Shown here one piece after another: positions 19,821 to 28,808 of a stretch of 64,000 nucleotides of DNA. The notes below the pieces were generated by a model. It was not told the origin of the DNA and searched no databases. It saw only the letters and a program-made list of their open reading frames with translations. The stretch's first letter is position 1; each line of letters starts with the position of its first letter. Source of the stretch: Leptolyngbya sp. CCY15150 (lineage in GTDB: Bacteria; Cyanobacteriota; Cyanobacteriia; RECH01); the NCBI RefSeq assembly GCF_016888135.1, contig NZ_JACSWB010000292.1:91858-155857 (forward strand), read 5' to 3'. A program made the translations under genes and the position numbers.

Positions 19821-20088
19821 AGGGGGTACTGTTGAAACAATAGGAGACCGGATGCAGGGCATCGAGCCTCTAGTTCTATTAGACAAAATTGTCACGGACA
19901 ACTCCGGAGGAACCTTGCCACTTTTTTGACTGGCAGCTAGCACCCCGGTGACCAAACGTCGCGGCTATGCAGACCAAACCCGCCGGCACAGGTTCAAAAC
20001 ACCCTAATCTCTGGCTATCCTAACCCATCTGGCTCCTACCATATCAGGCAGCTAGCTTCTACAGGCTGCTTAGGTATCAGGACATGAG

Positions 20089-20319
20089 TCAATCCGGCTC
20101 AGACGGCGGCGACTTGAACACCTGATCTTCAAGACCAACCCACCATTCTCCCAACTTCATCATGTCCTGATAGATATCGCTCATTTCCTGCACATAGGCC
20201 TCAGTAGACAAGCTAGCCTTGCGCTCTTGGAGTTTTTTCAGCCGCAATTGCACCAACAGCCAAGGCTGAGACAGGCCATCGGTGGCTTCAATGTAGGCGG
20301 CAAGGTCGTGGCTATTCAT
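20089..20319 (-). CDS. Small hypothetical protein
   Basis: 76 residues from the ATG at 20319. Nearly all helical, with LQERKASLSTEAYVQEMSDIYQ and a conserved-looking GEWWVGLEDQVF. The longer start at 20349 would overlap the stop region of the upstream gene. Located just downstream of the S-formylglutathione hydrolase gene on the same strand, so possibly co-transcribed. Function unknown. Confidence 0.6.
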   Translation of the reverse strand: MNSHDLAAYIEATDGLSQPWLLVQLRLKKLQERKASLSTEAYVQEMSDIYQDMMKLGEWWVGLEDQVFKSPPSEPD

Positions 20320-20341
20320 AGGGTTTTCCTGAGGGCGATCG

Positions 20342-21196
20342 CTAATCAATACACAGTGCTACCGCATGGTGACGGATGTGGTCGTCCATGAACGTGGCGA
20401 TGAAGAAATAGCCGTGGTCGTAGCCCTCCTGCATCCGCAACGTCAACGGTTGTCCAGCTTGCCGACAGGCCTGCTCAAACACCTCGGGCAAGAGCTGCTG
20501 CTGCTCCAAAAAAGGATCGGCGGTGCCTTGATCGATCAAAATGGGGCGATCGCTGGCCATGGTCGCGACGAGTTCACTAGCATCGTAGGCCGCCCAAGTG
20601 GATGGATCATCTCCAAGGTAATGGCTAAAAACCTTTTGCCCCCAAGGACAGCGCATGGGAGCGGCGATCGGGGCTAGGGCCGAGATGGATCGGTAGCGCT
20701 CCGGATGGCGCAAACCGCAGACTAGCGCCCCATGACCACCCATAGAATGGCCGAAAATCCCTTGGCGATCGCGGCGGATGGAAAACTGCTCAGCAATCAG
20801 CTCGGGCAACTCCTGCACCACATAGCTATACATCTGGTAGTGCTGGCTCCAAGGCTCCGCCGTCGCGTCTACATAAAATCCAGCTCCACTGCCCAAGTCC
20901 CAATCGTCATCTTCCCCAGGAATACCCGTCTTGCGCGGGCTGGTATCGGGAGCCACCAGCATCAGCCCGTGCTCAGCCGCATAGCGCTGGGCTCCGGCCT
21001 TGACGGTGAAATTATCCTCCGTGCAGGTCAATCCCGACAGATAGTACAGCACCGGCACCGGGCCGGCCGCCGCTTGGGGCGGAATAAAGACCGCAAACCC
21101 CATCTCACTGCGGCAAGTCTGGGAAGCATGGCGATAGTAGGCAACGGTGCCGCCGAAGCAGGCATGGGATTGAAGCAGGGTGGGAGATGAGGTCAT
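20342..21196 (-). CDS. fghA: S-formylglutathione hydrolase
   Basis: 284 residues, esterase D family alpha/beta-hydrolase. It hydrolyses S-formylglutathione to formate and glutathione, the last step of glutathione-dependent formaldehyde detoxification. YYLSGLTCTEDNF (oxyanion region), GHSMGGHGAL (nucleophile Ser), DQGTADPFL (Asp) and YDHGYFFIATF (His) are all present. The glutathione-dependent formaldehyde dehydrogenase gene usually paired with it is not in this window. Confidence 0.95.
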   Translation of the reverse strand: MTSSPTLLQSHACFGGTVAYYRHASQTCRSEMGFAVFIPPQAAAGPVPVLYYLSGLTCTEDNFTVKAGAQRYAAEHGLMLVAPDTSPRKTGIPGEDDDWDLGSGAGFYVDATAEPWSQHYQMYSYVVQELPELIAEQFSIRRDRQGIFGHSMGGHGALVCGLRHPERYRSISALAPIAAPMRCPWGQKVFSHYLGDDPSTWAAYDASELVATMASDRPILIDQGTADPFLEQQQLLPEVFEQACRQAGQPLTLRMQEGYDHGYFFIATFMDDHIRHHAVALCID

Positions 21197-21225
21197 GGAG
21201 CCAGGAATGGGTGTTACTGGTCAGA

Positions 21226-22650
21226 TTACACCAGCGGCAACAGAACTTCAAACGCCGCCCCTGCCGCATCTTGATGGGGCGATCGCCACCGGAGATATCC
21301 ACCATGGGCGGCAATGATGCGATGACTGAGGGCCAGGGGTTGATGCCAGCGATCGCTGGACAGGGTATCGGTCAACTCCTGCTGCTGGGTTGCCGTCCAG
21401 GGGGCACCATTGCGGCTGACTTGAATCGAGATCCAGCGCTGGGTAGACGGGGCGATCGCCTCCGATGGAGCCGTAGCCTGCATCCAGGCTTCAAAAGCCC
21501 CCTGACCGCGACTCATCCAGCCCGGCTGATCGTGGTGGGGCGACAGCACCTGGGTAGTAATGGCAATCTCAGGAAGGGGCAGGGCGATCGCTGCCTGGGA
21601 AAACAATGCCCCAGCTAGATTCGCCGCCACGGAACGGTGGGCCACGTCGCTCAACAGTTCATCCACAAACTGCAGCAGCAGCGACATCAACACCTGATTC
21701 AGTTGCCCAATATGACAGGTGAGCGGCGGCAGATGCCCATAGGTACGCGTCAGTTGGATCTCCCCCTTCAGGCGACTATTCACCAACAGCACCAAACTAT
21801 CAAGGGCTTCATGCATATCGGCGGGCTTGGGATATACCTCATCCATATGGCAAAAGTTTTGTAGGCTAGACGCTAGATTTTTCAAGCGTTTTGCCCCAGA
21901 TTGGATGCTAGCGATCGCCTTCGGTAAATCCTGCTGCAGGTAGTCTAGCTCCTCTTCATCCAGCCCCATCTCAGGTAGCGCTCCCCCCTGCTGGCGATAG
22001 GCCGCCACCACCTGCAACAGTTGATCGGTATAGTCGGCAATGTGGCTGAGATTTCCCCAGATAAAGCTTACCGGATCGAGAATTTCATGGGCTACCCCAT
22101 CCACCAAGCGTCCTAGGTTAGCCATCTTTTCATGGCGAATCATATGGATCTGGGTGCGCTCATAGCGGCTTTGCACTTCAATGCCCCGCAGTTGCCAATG
22201 GGCCACATTCAGCTCATGGGCATCCAGCAAGCTATAGTCCCCCGTGCTTTCCTGCACCATAATAGGTGCCGATTGGTCAGGCAGCGATCGCTGCAGAGCC
22301 TGCTGGGCTGCCGTCAAAATTGGCGTCTCGGCTGCAACACAGAGAGGCATCTGAGGACGATAGCTGTGGGCGATCGCCAAGGTTAGGGTCTTGAGATTGC
22401 CCTCTAGGTGCGATCGCAGCATCAGCTCCATTAACGGCAGGCGCGGGATCATGCCATGCCAATCGCCCTGGCGCAGCACCACCACGCCGGGCAGCTTGGG
22501 ATACTGGTTGAGGATGGGCCAAATCTCGGCGCAGCTCAGCGTTGCCTCAACCTGAAAGTGGTAGCGCCCAAGGTCGCAGACGGTAGACTCCAAACTCAGC
22601 AGAGAATGAGTTGGGGGCATATGCCGAGGACGAGGAACCAGAGCACTCAT
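21226..22650 (-). CDS. Sensor histidine kinase-like protein with degenerate ATPase domain
   Basis: About 474 residues from the ATG at 22650. The N-terminal ~130 residues resemble a CBS-like sensory region without membrane segments, so it is cytoplasmic. HEKMANLGRLVDGVAHEILDPVSF carries the H-box His. The following helix ends in a HATPase-like region, but the N-box lacks its Asn (LNQVLMSLLLQFVDEL) and the usual DxGxG and GxGLGL glycine boxes are not clear; the last strands (HGGYLRWRS...GAAFEVLLPL) are normal. Autophosphorylation is therefore doubtful. No response regulator adjoins it. Confidence 0.72.
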   Translation of the reverse strand: MSALVPRPRHMPPTHSLLSLESTVCDLGRYHFQVEATLSCAEIWPILNQYPKLPGVVVLRQGDWHGMIPRLPLMELMLRSHLEGNLKTLTLAIAHSYRPQMPLCVAAETPILTAAQQALQRSLPDQSAPIMVQESTGDYSLLDAHELNVAHWQLRGIEVQSRYERTQIHMIRHEKMANLGRLVDGVAHEILDPVSFIWGNLSHIADYTDQLLQVVAAYRQQGGALPEMGLDEEELDYLQQDLPKAIASIQSGAKRLKNLASSLQNFCHMDEVYPKPADMHEALDSLVLLVNSRLKGEIQLTRTYGHLPPLTCHIGQLNQVLMSLLLQFVDELLSDVAHRSVAANLAGALFSQAAIALPLPEIAITTQVLSPHHDQPGWMSRGQGAFEAWMQATAPSEAIAPSTQRWISIQVSRNGAPWTATQQQELTDTLSSDRWHQPLALSHRIIAAHGGYLRWRSPHQDAAGAAFEVLLPLV

Positions 22651-23238
22651 GGTCAACTATTCACACTAACAACAGCACCCGATCACCCCGATCGCCCCCC
22701 AATGAGCCGCAGAGAGCGATCGCCCTAAACTAGGGTATCAACGGGCGGGCAACGGCAGATGGCTGATGCAACAAACTCAGAGCAGGGATGATTACAATCT
22801 CAAATCAGTCTGATCACAAGAACTGAATTGTAATCGTCTAGTCATGACTGCGTCTTCACCTGTAGTATTTAGGTAAGCTCAAGGTTTAGTTTAGATTTAA
22901 AGTATCCAATTAAACCGTTCCACCTAAAACTATTTGAACAAAGACGTCCTAAACACCCCCATTCTCGTTCACGAGCCCTTCATCGTGCAGGCCATTGGTG
23001 CCTACACAACCTGTTGGGCTGCAAGTAGGACGTAGGGCATTCCTGGGCGATCGCGTCAGCCTGAATCAGCATCATGGTTCATCGCTGAACAGGAAACATC
23101 CACGTCAAACCGCGATCAGGGCAGCATCCGGTGTTTAGTCCTTGTTCAGATTCTTATAAGATCAGAGCATTAGGCGTTCAGATAGGCTCGCATCCTGTCT
23201 TGGCCGCCCGCAGGTTGACTATAGAGAGGTATTCACCC
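22651..23238. other. Intergenic region
   Basis: 588 bases with no convincing gene. It contains GATTACAAT (22790-22798) and ATTGTAATC (22827-22835), a perfect 9-bp inverted repeat resembling the one upstream of tRNA-Pro. Presumably it also holds the promoters of the histidine kinase and the GNRPI-repeat gene; I could not place them. Confidence 0.5.
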
Positions 23239-23640
23239 ATGGCTACAGACGCTACCCAAGATAACGGAACGCCTAGCTCCGAACCCCCGAAGGACAAGCC
23301 GTCCTCGTCTAGAAGTAAAGCATCGTCCACTCAAGGAGCCGCCCTCACCGTGAAATCAAAAGAAGAATCTAGTTCCATTGAAGTTGCTCAGCCTCGCTTT
23401 TTCATGGGCAACCGTCCCATCGAGCCCAGCAACCTGCACATCTTTGGCATGACGGCCGTTGGCAATCGCCCCGTGTTTTCTAGCGAGATGGAAATTGTTA
23501 GCTCCGACTTGTTGCCGGGTCATCGCCCGATCGTAGCCAGCAGCGCCGATCTTTTGAATGCCCATATGGTGCTTGGCAATCGCCCCATTGCCTCCAATGA
23601 ACTTGATGATCCCCTAACGCTGATGGGCTATCTAGACTAG
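23239..23640 (+). CDS. GNRPI-repeat protein of unknown function
   Basis: 133 residues from the ATG at 23239; ATAGAGAGG upstream could be a ribosome site. The first 50 residues are Ser/Lys/Pro-rich and probably disordered. After that come four copies of a roughly 20-35 residue unit containing (G)NRP(I/V): FMGNRPIEPSN, AVGNRPVFSSE, LPGHRPIVASS and VLGNRPIASNE. Each is followed by a short polar/hydrophobic segment. No catalytic motif, signal or membrane segment. I do not know the function; a scaffold or binding repeat is possible. Confidence 0.72.
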   Translation: MATDATQDNGTPSSEPPKDKPSSSRSKASSTQGAALTVKSKEESSSIEVAQPRFFMGNRPIEPSNLHIFGMTAVGNRPVFSSEMEIVSSDLLPGHRPIVASSADLLNAHMVLGNRPIASNELDDPLTLMGYLD

Positions 23641-23893
23641 CGATCGCCCCATGGTTTCGCACCCCTACAATGCAAACCACGACCGTGCCAACCAACCTGG
23701 ATCAGCGTCGTCTGGTCTAGGTGGGCGGATCATCGGGGCATGAGCCCCTATTTTTATGGCAAGGGCTGGTAGAATACGTGAGCGATCGAACCGGTCATGT
23801 TCACCTGCCGCCCCTTGCGTCGGCTGGGACGAGGCAACAGATTCGTTCAACATGTTCGTTCATCGTTTAGTCACCCCATTGCGATCGCGTTCC

Positions 23894-24544
23894 ATGATTA
23901 CTGTGGCATTACCCAAAGGCGCACTCCTGAACGACAGCATCCGGCTGTTTAAGGCGGTGGGTCTCGACTTTAGCGCCTTCCTCGATAGCTCCAATCGGCA
24001 GCTTGAAATTTGGGATGCAAGCCATCGAGCCAAGGCGCTGTTGGTGAGAAATTATGACGTGCCCGTGTATGTTGAATATGGGCAGGCGCAGCTTGGGGTG
24101 GTGGGCTATGATGTGCTTTGTGAAAAGCAACCCCAAGTTGCTCAACTGGCTGATTTGCAATTTGGGCAATGCCGCATGTCGGTAGCGGTCAAGGCTTCCA
24201 GCCCCTATCGTTCCGCCCTCGACCTACCGCCCCACAGTCGGGTGGCGTCCAAGTTTGTCCACTGTGCCCGCAGCTATTTCCAAGGGTTGAACCTGCCGGT
24301 GGAAATTGTGCCGCTCTACGGTTCCGTAGAATTGGGGCCGATTACGGGCATGTCGGAAGCGATCGTGGATCTAGTAGCCACAGGGCGCACTCTTCAGGAA
24401 AATCATTTGATTGAAATTGAGCCGTTGTTTACCAGCACCGCTCGGCTGATTGCCCATCCCCTCAGCTATCGTATTGACCTCGACGGGGTGCGATCGGTGA
24501 TCGACCAAATTCGTCACTGTACGGCAGCGATCGCCTCCAACTAA
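23894..24544 (+). CDS. hisG: ATP phosphoribosyltransferase, short form
   Basis: 216 residues from the ATG at 23894. It catalyses the first step of histidine synthesis, from ATP and [41 protein letters not shown] and the PRPP loop region ([17 protein letters not shown]) are characteristic. It lacks the C-terminal regulatory domain of long HisG, so it should need HisZ, which is not in this window. Upstream in-frame ATGs (23756, 23852) precede a poor leader. Confidence 0.94.
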   Translation: MITVALPKGALLNDSIRLFKAVGLDFSAFLDSSNRQLEIWDASHRAKALLVRNYDVPVYVEYGQAQLGVVGYDVLCEKQPQVAQLADLQFGQCRMSVAVKASSPYRSALDLPPHSRVASKFVHCARSYFQGLNLPVEIVPLYGSVELGPITGMSEAIVDLVATGRTLQENHLIEIEPLFTSTARLIAHPLSYRIDLDGVRSVIDQIRHCTAAIASN

Positions 24545-24661
24545 TCAGCGCTTGACATAGCCCAACCCCTGCATAGGCAGTCTTGCTGCAGATCCGGCAG
24601 GTTTGTTATACAGTGCGATAGGACAGGCGTCGTTGCGCGACTCAGGCACTGACTAAAAACT

Positions 24662-27601
24662 ATGACCCCTACACAAGTGTTGGGTGCCTTATTGATTATG
24701 GTGATTGGCCCACTGCTCGGCGGGCTACCCTTGATCCGTTGGCTAACCTATGGGCTCACCCGCAAAGATTTGGCCCACCTAGGCACCGGGAATCTTAGTG
24801 TCTCGGCAGCGTTCTACCATGGCGGAACGATGGCGGGAGTGATGGCTGTTCTCCTAGAAGCGGGTAAGGGCATAGGCGTTGTATGGCTAGCGCGATCCTA
24901 TTTTCCTACCAATCCAACCTGGGAAGTGATTGCCCTGATTGCCCTAGTGATGGGGCGCTATTGGGGAGGACGGGGAGCCGGTACCACCAACGTTACCTGG
25001 GGCTACATCGTCCATGATTGGCTAGCCTCCGGTCTTGTGCTGCTGCTGAGTTTAATTAGCTTTACTATTTTTCGAGAGAAGCGCCAGGGTCGTTTAGTCG
25101 TCCTGGTGCTGCTGCCGGTGTTTGCGGCCTTGCTGCATCCCACCCAGGGCGATCGCGTAGTCGCAACTCTCATCCTCAGTGTTCTCATGGCTTGGATTTA
25201 TCATAAGATGCCGGACGATTTAGACCTATCCACCGGGCAAGCCCAACCTGGATCAAAAACCATGTTTCGTTTCTTCCGAGGCGATCGCGCCGTCCCAACC
25301 CTCGCTCAGGCCAATGATGCCAAAAAATTTGGTGCGAAGGTTGCCACCCTTGCCCAGCTCACAACCTGGGGCTACCCCGTGCCCATGGGCTGGGTGTTGC
25401 CGCCGGGGGATGACCCTTCGCCGATGATCGAGATGCTCAATCCCACTCCAGAGCAGCCGCTCATTGTCCGTTCATCCGCGATCGGCGAAGATTCTGAATC
25501 CACCTCCGCTGCTGGACAGTATGAATCTATCGCCCAGGTCACCAGTCGCGAGGCCCTGGCCCAAGCGATCACCCAATGCCAAGCCTCATACAACCGGCCC
25601 ACGGCAGTGCAGTATCGACGCGATCGCGGCATTCGAGATGAAGCGATGACCGTCCTCGTCCAAGTTCAAGTATCGGGCGTCTTTTCCGGCGTGGCCTTCA
25701 GCCGTGATCCCATCAGCCGTCAAGGGGACAGCGTGGTGATCGAGGCGCTACCGGGTTCCGCCGCACGAGTCGTCTCAGGGCAGGTGACCCCAGAGTCTTA
25801 CCAAGTGATGGTGACCGAGGCAGATTTGACCACCACCCAGGCGGTGGCTAATCCACCGTGGCGTTTGCCAGAAGCGATCGCGTTCCCCATGGAAGGTGAG
25901 GGCGATGTGCCGCCGCGATTAATCCAGCAAGTGGCCTACCTGGCCCGCCATCTCGAAGCCCGCTACCACGGCATTCCCCAGGATATTGAATGGAGCTATG
26001 ACGGTCAGCAGCTTTGGGTTTTACAAAGCCGACCGATCACCACACTCCTGCCGATTTGGACAAGAAAAATTGCCGCTGAGGTGATCCCTGGCTGGATTCG
26101 TCCCCTCACCTGGTCGATCAACCGTCCCCTGACCTGCGGCGTATGGGGCGAGATTTTTACCATCGTCCTCGGCGATCGCGCCCGAGGGTTAGATTTCACC
26201 GAAACCGCCACCCTACACCACTCCTCCGCCTACTTCAATGCATCACTGCTAGGACAGATTTTTCGGCGCATGGGTCTCCCGCCCGAAAGCCTAGAATTTC
26301 TTACCCGAGGCACCCCCTTCAGTAAGCCGCCGATCCTCTCCACCCTCAAAAATGTGCCGGGATTGCTGAAACTGCTAGGGCGAGAACTGCGCCTAGCGCA
26401 AGACTTTGAGCAAGACGACCAGGATCTCTTTACCCCCGGTCTACGCCAACTCATCGCCCATCCCGCCAAGGGACAGCAGCCATCCGCCATCCTCGGCCGC
26501 ATTCAGTTAATTTCGACCCTCCTGCGCCGCGCCACCTACTACAGCATCATGGCTCCCCTCAGCGTTGCCCTGCGGCAAGCGATGCTCAAGGTATCCGACA
26601 ACGACCTCAATGTTCAAACCCAGCCAGAAATTGCCTCCCTGCGATCGCTGCAACGGTTAGCCCAGTCCTGCCGTCCCCTAGTCGGAGCGATCGCCCGGGC
26701 CCAAGTCCCCGATTCAGGCTCAGCCCTGTTTGCCAGTCTGAGCGAAACCACAGATGGCCAAGCTGTTCTTACCCAGTTCAACCAATTTTTGAACGAATAT
26801 GGCTATCTTAGCCAAGTAGCCACCGACATTGCCGTACCGCGCTGGCGGGAAGCCCCCCAACCCGTGCGCGAACTGTTTTTACAGTATCTAAACCAGCCCA
26901 CCCAGATCATCAGTCCGCCACCGGAGACACAATCATGGCGATCGCAACAGGTGCAGGCTCGCCTTACCCTCAAAGGTCGCGTCACCGAGGTCTATAACCG
27001 CCTCTTAGCTGAACTACGCTGGAGCTATGTCGCCATCGAACTGCATTGGCTCGCCAGTGGGCTCCTCACGGATCCTGGAGATATCTTTTTTATCACCGAT
27101 GAAGAAATCCACCGTCTGTTGAATGAGCCCGAAGGTGACCTAGCCGCTACCTTATCTACCCGCATCAGCGAACGGCGATCGCAATTCCAGCAGGATCAAG
27201 CCACGCCAGCTGTACCCTGGCTAGTCTACGGCAACGAACCCCCTCGGGGGCAGCGATCGCTTCAGGTTTCCGCGTCATCGTTGCGGGGAATTGCTGCAAG
27301 TCCTGGCTATGTGGAAGGCACGGTTAAAATCCTGCGCACCCTGCAGCCCGGCATGGCCATCGATTCCACGACCATCTTAGTGGTGCCCTACACCGATGCT
27401 GGCTGGTCGCCGGTGTTGGCCCGAGCTGGAGGATTAATTGCCGAGGTGGGTGGCCGTCTATCCCACGGGGCAATTTTGGCCAGGGAGTATGGCATTCCAG
27501 CGGTGATGAATGTGCAGAATGCGATGGAGTGGTTGCGGGATGGGCAACGGGTGCGGCTGGATGGTGAAGCGGGCACCGTTGAAGTGATCACCGATGTATA
27601 G
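24662..27601 (+). CDS. PlsY-like membrane domain fused to PEP-synthase/rifampicin-phosphotransferase-like dikinase
   Basis: 979 residues. Residues 1-185 contain about five membrane helices with GTGNLSVSAAF (41-51) and GRYWGGRGAGTTN (98-110), resembling the GSGN and FKGGKG motifs of PlsY acyl-phosphate:glycerol-3-phosphate acyltransferase. After a linker, residues about 215-460 form a PPDK/PEP-synthase ATP-grasp domain (VRSSAIGEDSESTSAAGQYES at about 269-289; VFSGVAFSRDP; QSRPITTL). A middle helical domain (about 470-850) follows, then a phosphohistidine domain with GGRLSHGAILAREYGIPAV (His about 935). The dikinase part has RPH-like order, without a PEP/pyruvate barrel. Both halves look intact. 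Substrate unknown; a membrane-linked phosphotransfer or acyl-transfer role is inferred. Confidence 0.85.
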   Translation: MTPTQVLGALLIMVIGPLLGGLPLIRWLTYGLTRKDLAHLGTGNLSVSAAFYHGGTMAGVMAVLLEAGKGIGVVWLARSYFPTNPTWEVIALIALVMGRYWGGRGAGTTNVTWGYIVHDWLASGLVLLLSLISFTIFREKRQGRLVVLVLLPVFAALLHPTQGDRVVATLILSVLMAWIYHKMPDDLDLSTGQAQPGSKTMFRFFRGDRAVPTLAQANDAKKFGAKVATLAQLTTWGYPVPMGWVLPPGDDPSPMIEMLNPTPEQPLIVRSSAIGEDSESTSAAGQYESIAQVTSREALAQAITQCQASYNRPTAVQYRRDRGIRDEAMTVLVQVQVSGVFSGVAFSRDPISRQGDSVVIEALPGSAARVVSGQVTPESYQVMVTEADLTTTQAVANPPWRLPEAIAFPMEGEGDVPPRLIQQVAYLARHLEARYHGIPQDIEWSYDGQQLWVLQSRPITTLLPIWTRKIAAEVIPGWIRPLTWSINRPLTCGVWGEIFTIVLGDRARGLDFTETATLHHSSAYFNASLLGQIFRRMGLPPESLEFLTRGTPFSKPPILSTLKNVPGLLKLLGRELRLAQDFEQDDQDLFTPGLRQLIAHPAKGQQPSAILGRIQLISTLLRRATYYSIMAPLSVALRQAMLKVSDNDLNVQTQPEIASLRSLQRLAQSCRPLVGAIARAQVPDSGSALFASLSETTDGQAVLTQFNQFLNEYGYLSQVATDIAVPRWREAPQPVRELFLQYLNQPTQIISPPPETQSWRSQQVQARLTLKGRVTEVYNRLLAELRWSYVAIELHWLASGLLTDPGDIFFITDEEIHRLLNEPEGDLAATLSTRISERRSQFQQDQATPAVPWLVYGNEPPRGQRSLQVSASSLRGIAASPGYVEGTVKILRTLQPGMAIDSTTILVVPYTDAGWSPVLARAGGLIAEVGGRLSHGAILAREYGIPAVMNVQNAMEWLRDGQRVRLDGEAGTVEVITDV

Positions 27602-27742
27602 CCAAGTCCGCTGATGTCTGCCACAAGGGTAGTTAGGGGAGCGATCGCTTTCCTGTTCATGGGATGCTTTCAGGACTTTTTTAACATTCCGACTACTGCC
27701 CACTAAACTTTAAGTATGGAGTTTTAAACTGGGAGACCGCAC

Positions 27743-28015
27743 ATGACTTTATCTGAAGTTCTTCCCTCTGTTCGTCAGCTCTCTACTGTTGAGAAGCTGA
27801 AGCTGATTCGGATTCTGGCAGAGGATCTAGAAGCAGCAGAGGATATCTCACCTCTAGAACCCTTCAAAACCTATGATTTGCCGACTCCTTACAATAGCTT
27901 TGGGGCTGGTGTCGTGCTTATGCAAGCGTTAGAGTTATCTGACCCATGTTCCTCACTATCCCTCACCATCGCTGGATGCGGGCGATCGCTTTCGTCCTCA
28001 ACACCCTTGGGTTGA
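27743..28015 (+). CDS. Small conserved cyanobacterial protein, antitoxin-like size
   Basis: 90 residues as read. The first ~65 are helical then Pro-rich: LSTVEKLKLIRILAEDLEA, then DISPLEPFKTYDLPTPYNSFGAG, resembling small proteins seen in many cyanobacteria that are often annotated as putative antitoxins; no toxin gene is adjacent. The last ~25 residues (SLSLTIAGCGRSLSSS) overlap the start of the next gene in another frame and look noncoding, so the C-terminus may have been altered by a small deletion or frameshift. Confidence 0.55.
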   Translation: MTLSEVLPSVRQLSTVEKLKLIRILAEDLEAAEDISPLEPFKTYDLPTPYNSFGAGVVLMQALELSDPCSSLSLTIAGCGRSLSSSTPLG

Positions 28016-28782
28016 TCATCGGCATCAGCGTGGGGATTTGGCTGCCGGTGCCGGGGCTGCTGGTGTATGCCACCGGGGCAGTGGGGGGCGCGATCGCTCT
28101 GATATCTAGTCTTTACCTCACCCATCGATTCCTCGGCCCCAGGTTACCCCTCGGCACCATTCAATCCTTAGCCTTCTTAGGCATCCTTCAAGGGCTCATC
28201 TTCACCGGCCTCTTGATCCATGTCTTGCCGCTCTTCTACGCTACCTGGAACCAGCCCCGCGAGCCGATTCCCGTGGCGATCGCCCAACTTCCCACAGCCC
28301 TGCCAGCCTATGTCAGTCTCACGGGCTACCCGCAACCCCAACTGACGGTGACGGATACCTATCGTCTGCAGCCCACCCCAAATAATCGATACCCCCGCAC
28401 CCTGACGGTCACCTGGGTGCCGTTAGTAGCTCAGGATTGGCGTCCGCCCCAAGCGGTTCAGGTGATGGTGGAAAGGCAGGCGTTGGGCAGATATCAGGAG
28501 AGCGATCGCCCTGTGACGGTGACGGGCATGTTATTTTCTCTCCACCCCAAAGACCGCGCCGACTTTGTTCCTGCAGATATGACCCTTTATCTCAGCGATG
28601 GCGTGGGCGTCAGTGATGCTTGGCTTCGCCGTCGGGCTGGGTTTCAGGTCGATCCTGATCAGGTGTATCTTCTACGAGACCTAATGCCTGCCCAAAGTCG
28701 CACGGTGGTCATGATTGTGTCGATATTGATTTTGGTGATCGTAGGAGCGATAGCTTGGTTGACCCTTGCTGCCCTTAAGTGA
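27946..28782 (+). CDS. Membrane protein of unknown function
   Basis: Up to 278 residues; the ATG at 27976 is an alternative start closer to the first helix. Three hydrophobic helices at about 14-65 and 80-105, a central exposed domain (about 110-245) with YRLQPTPNNRYPRTLTVTWVP and MTLYLSDGVGVSD strands, and a single C-terminal helix (about 255-277). No known domain recognised. Its start overlaps the small upstream gene, suggesting co-transcription. Confidence 0.65.
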   Translation: MFLTIPHHRWMRAIAFVLNTLGLIIGISVGIWLPVPGLLVYATGAVGGAIALISSLYLTHRFLGPRLPLGTIQSLAFLGILQGLIFTGLLIHVLPLFYATWNQPREPIPVAIAQLPTALPAYVSLTGYPQPQLTVTDTYRLQPTPNNRYPRTLTVTWVPLVAQDWRPPQAVQVMVERQALGRYQESDRPVTVTGMLFSLHPKDRADFVPADMTLYLSDGVGVSDAWLRRRAGFQVDPDQVYLLRDLMPAQSRTVVMIVSILILVIVGAIAWLTLAALK

Positions 28783-28808
28783 TCTTGTCCCAGGCAAAGA
28801 AAACATAT

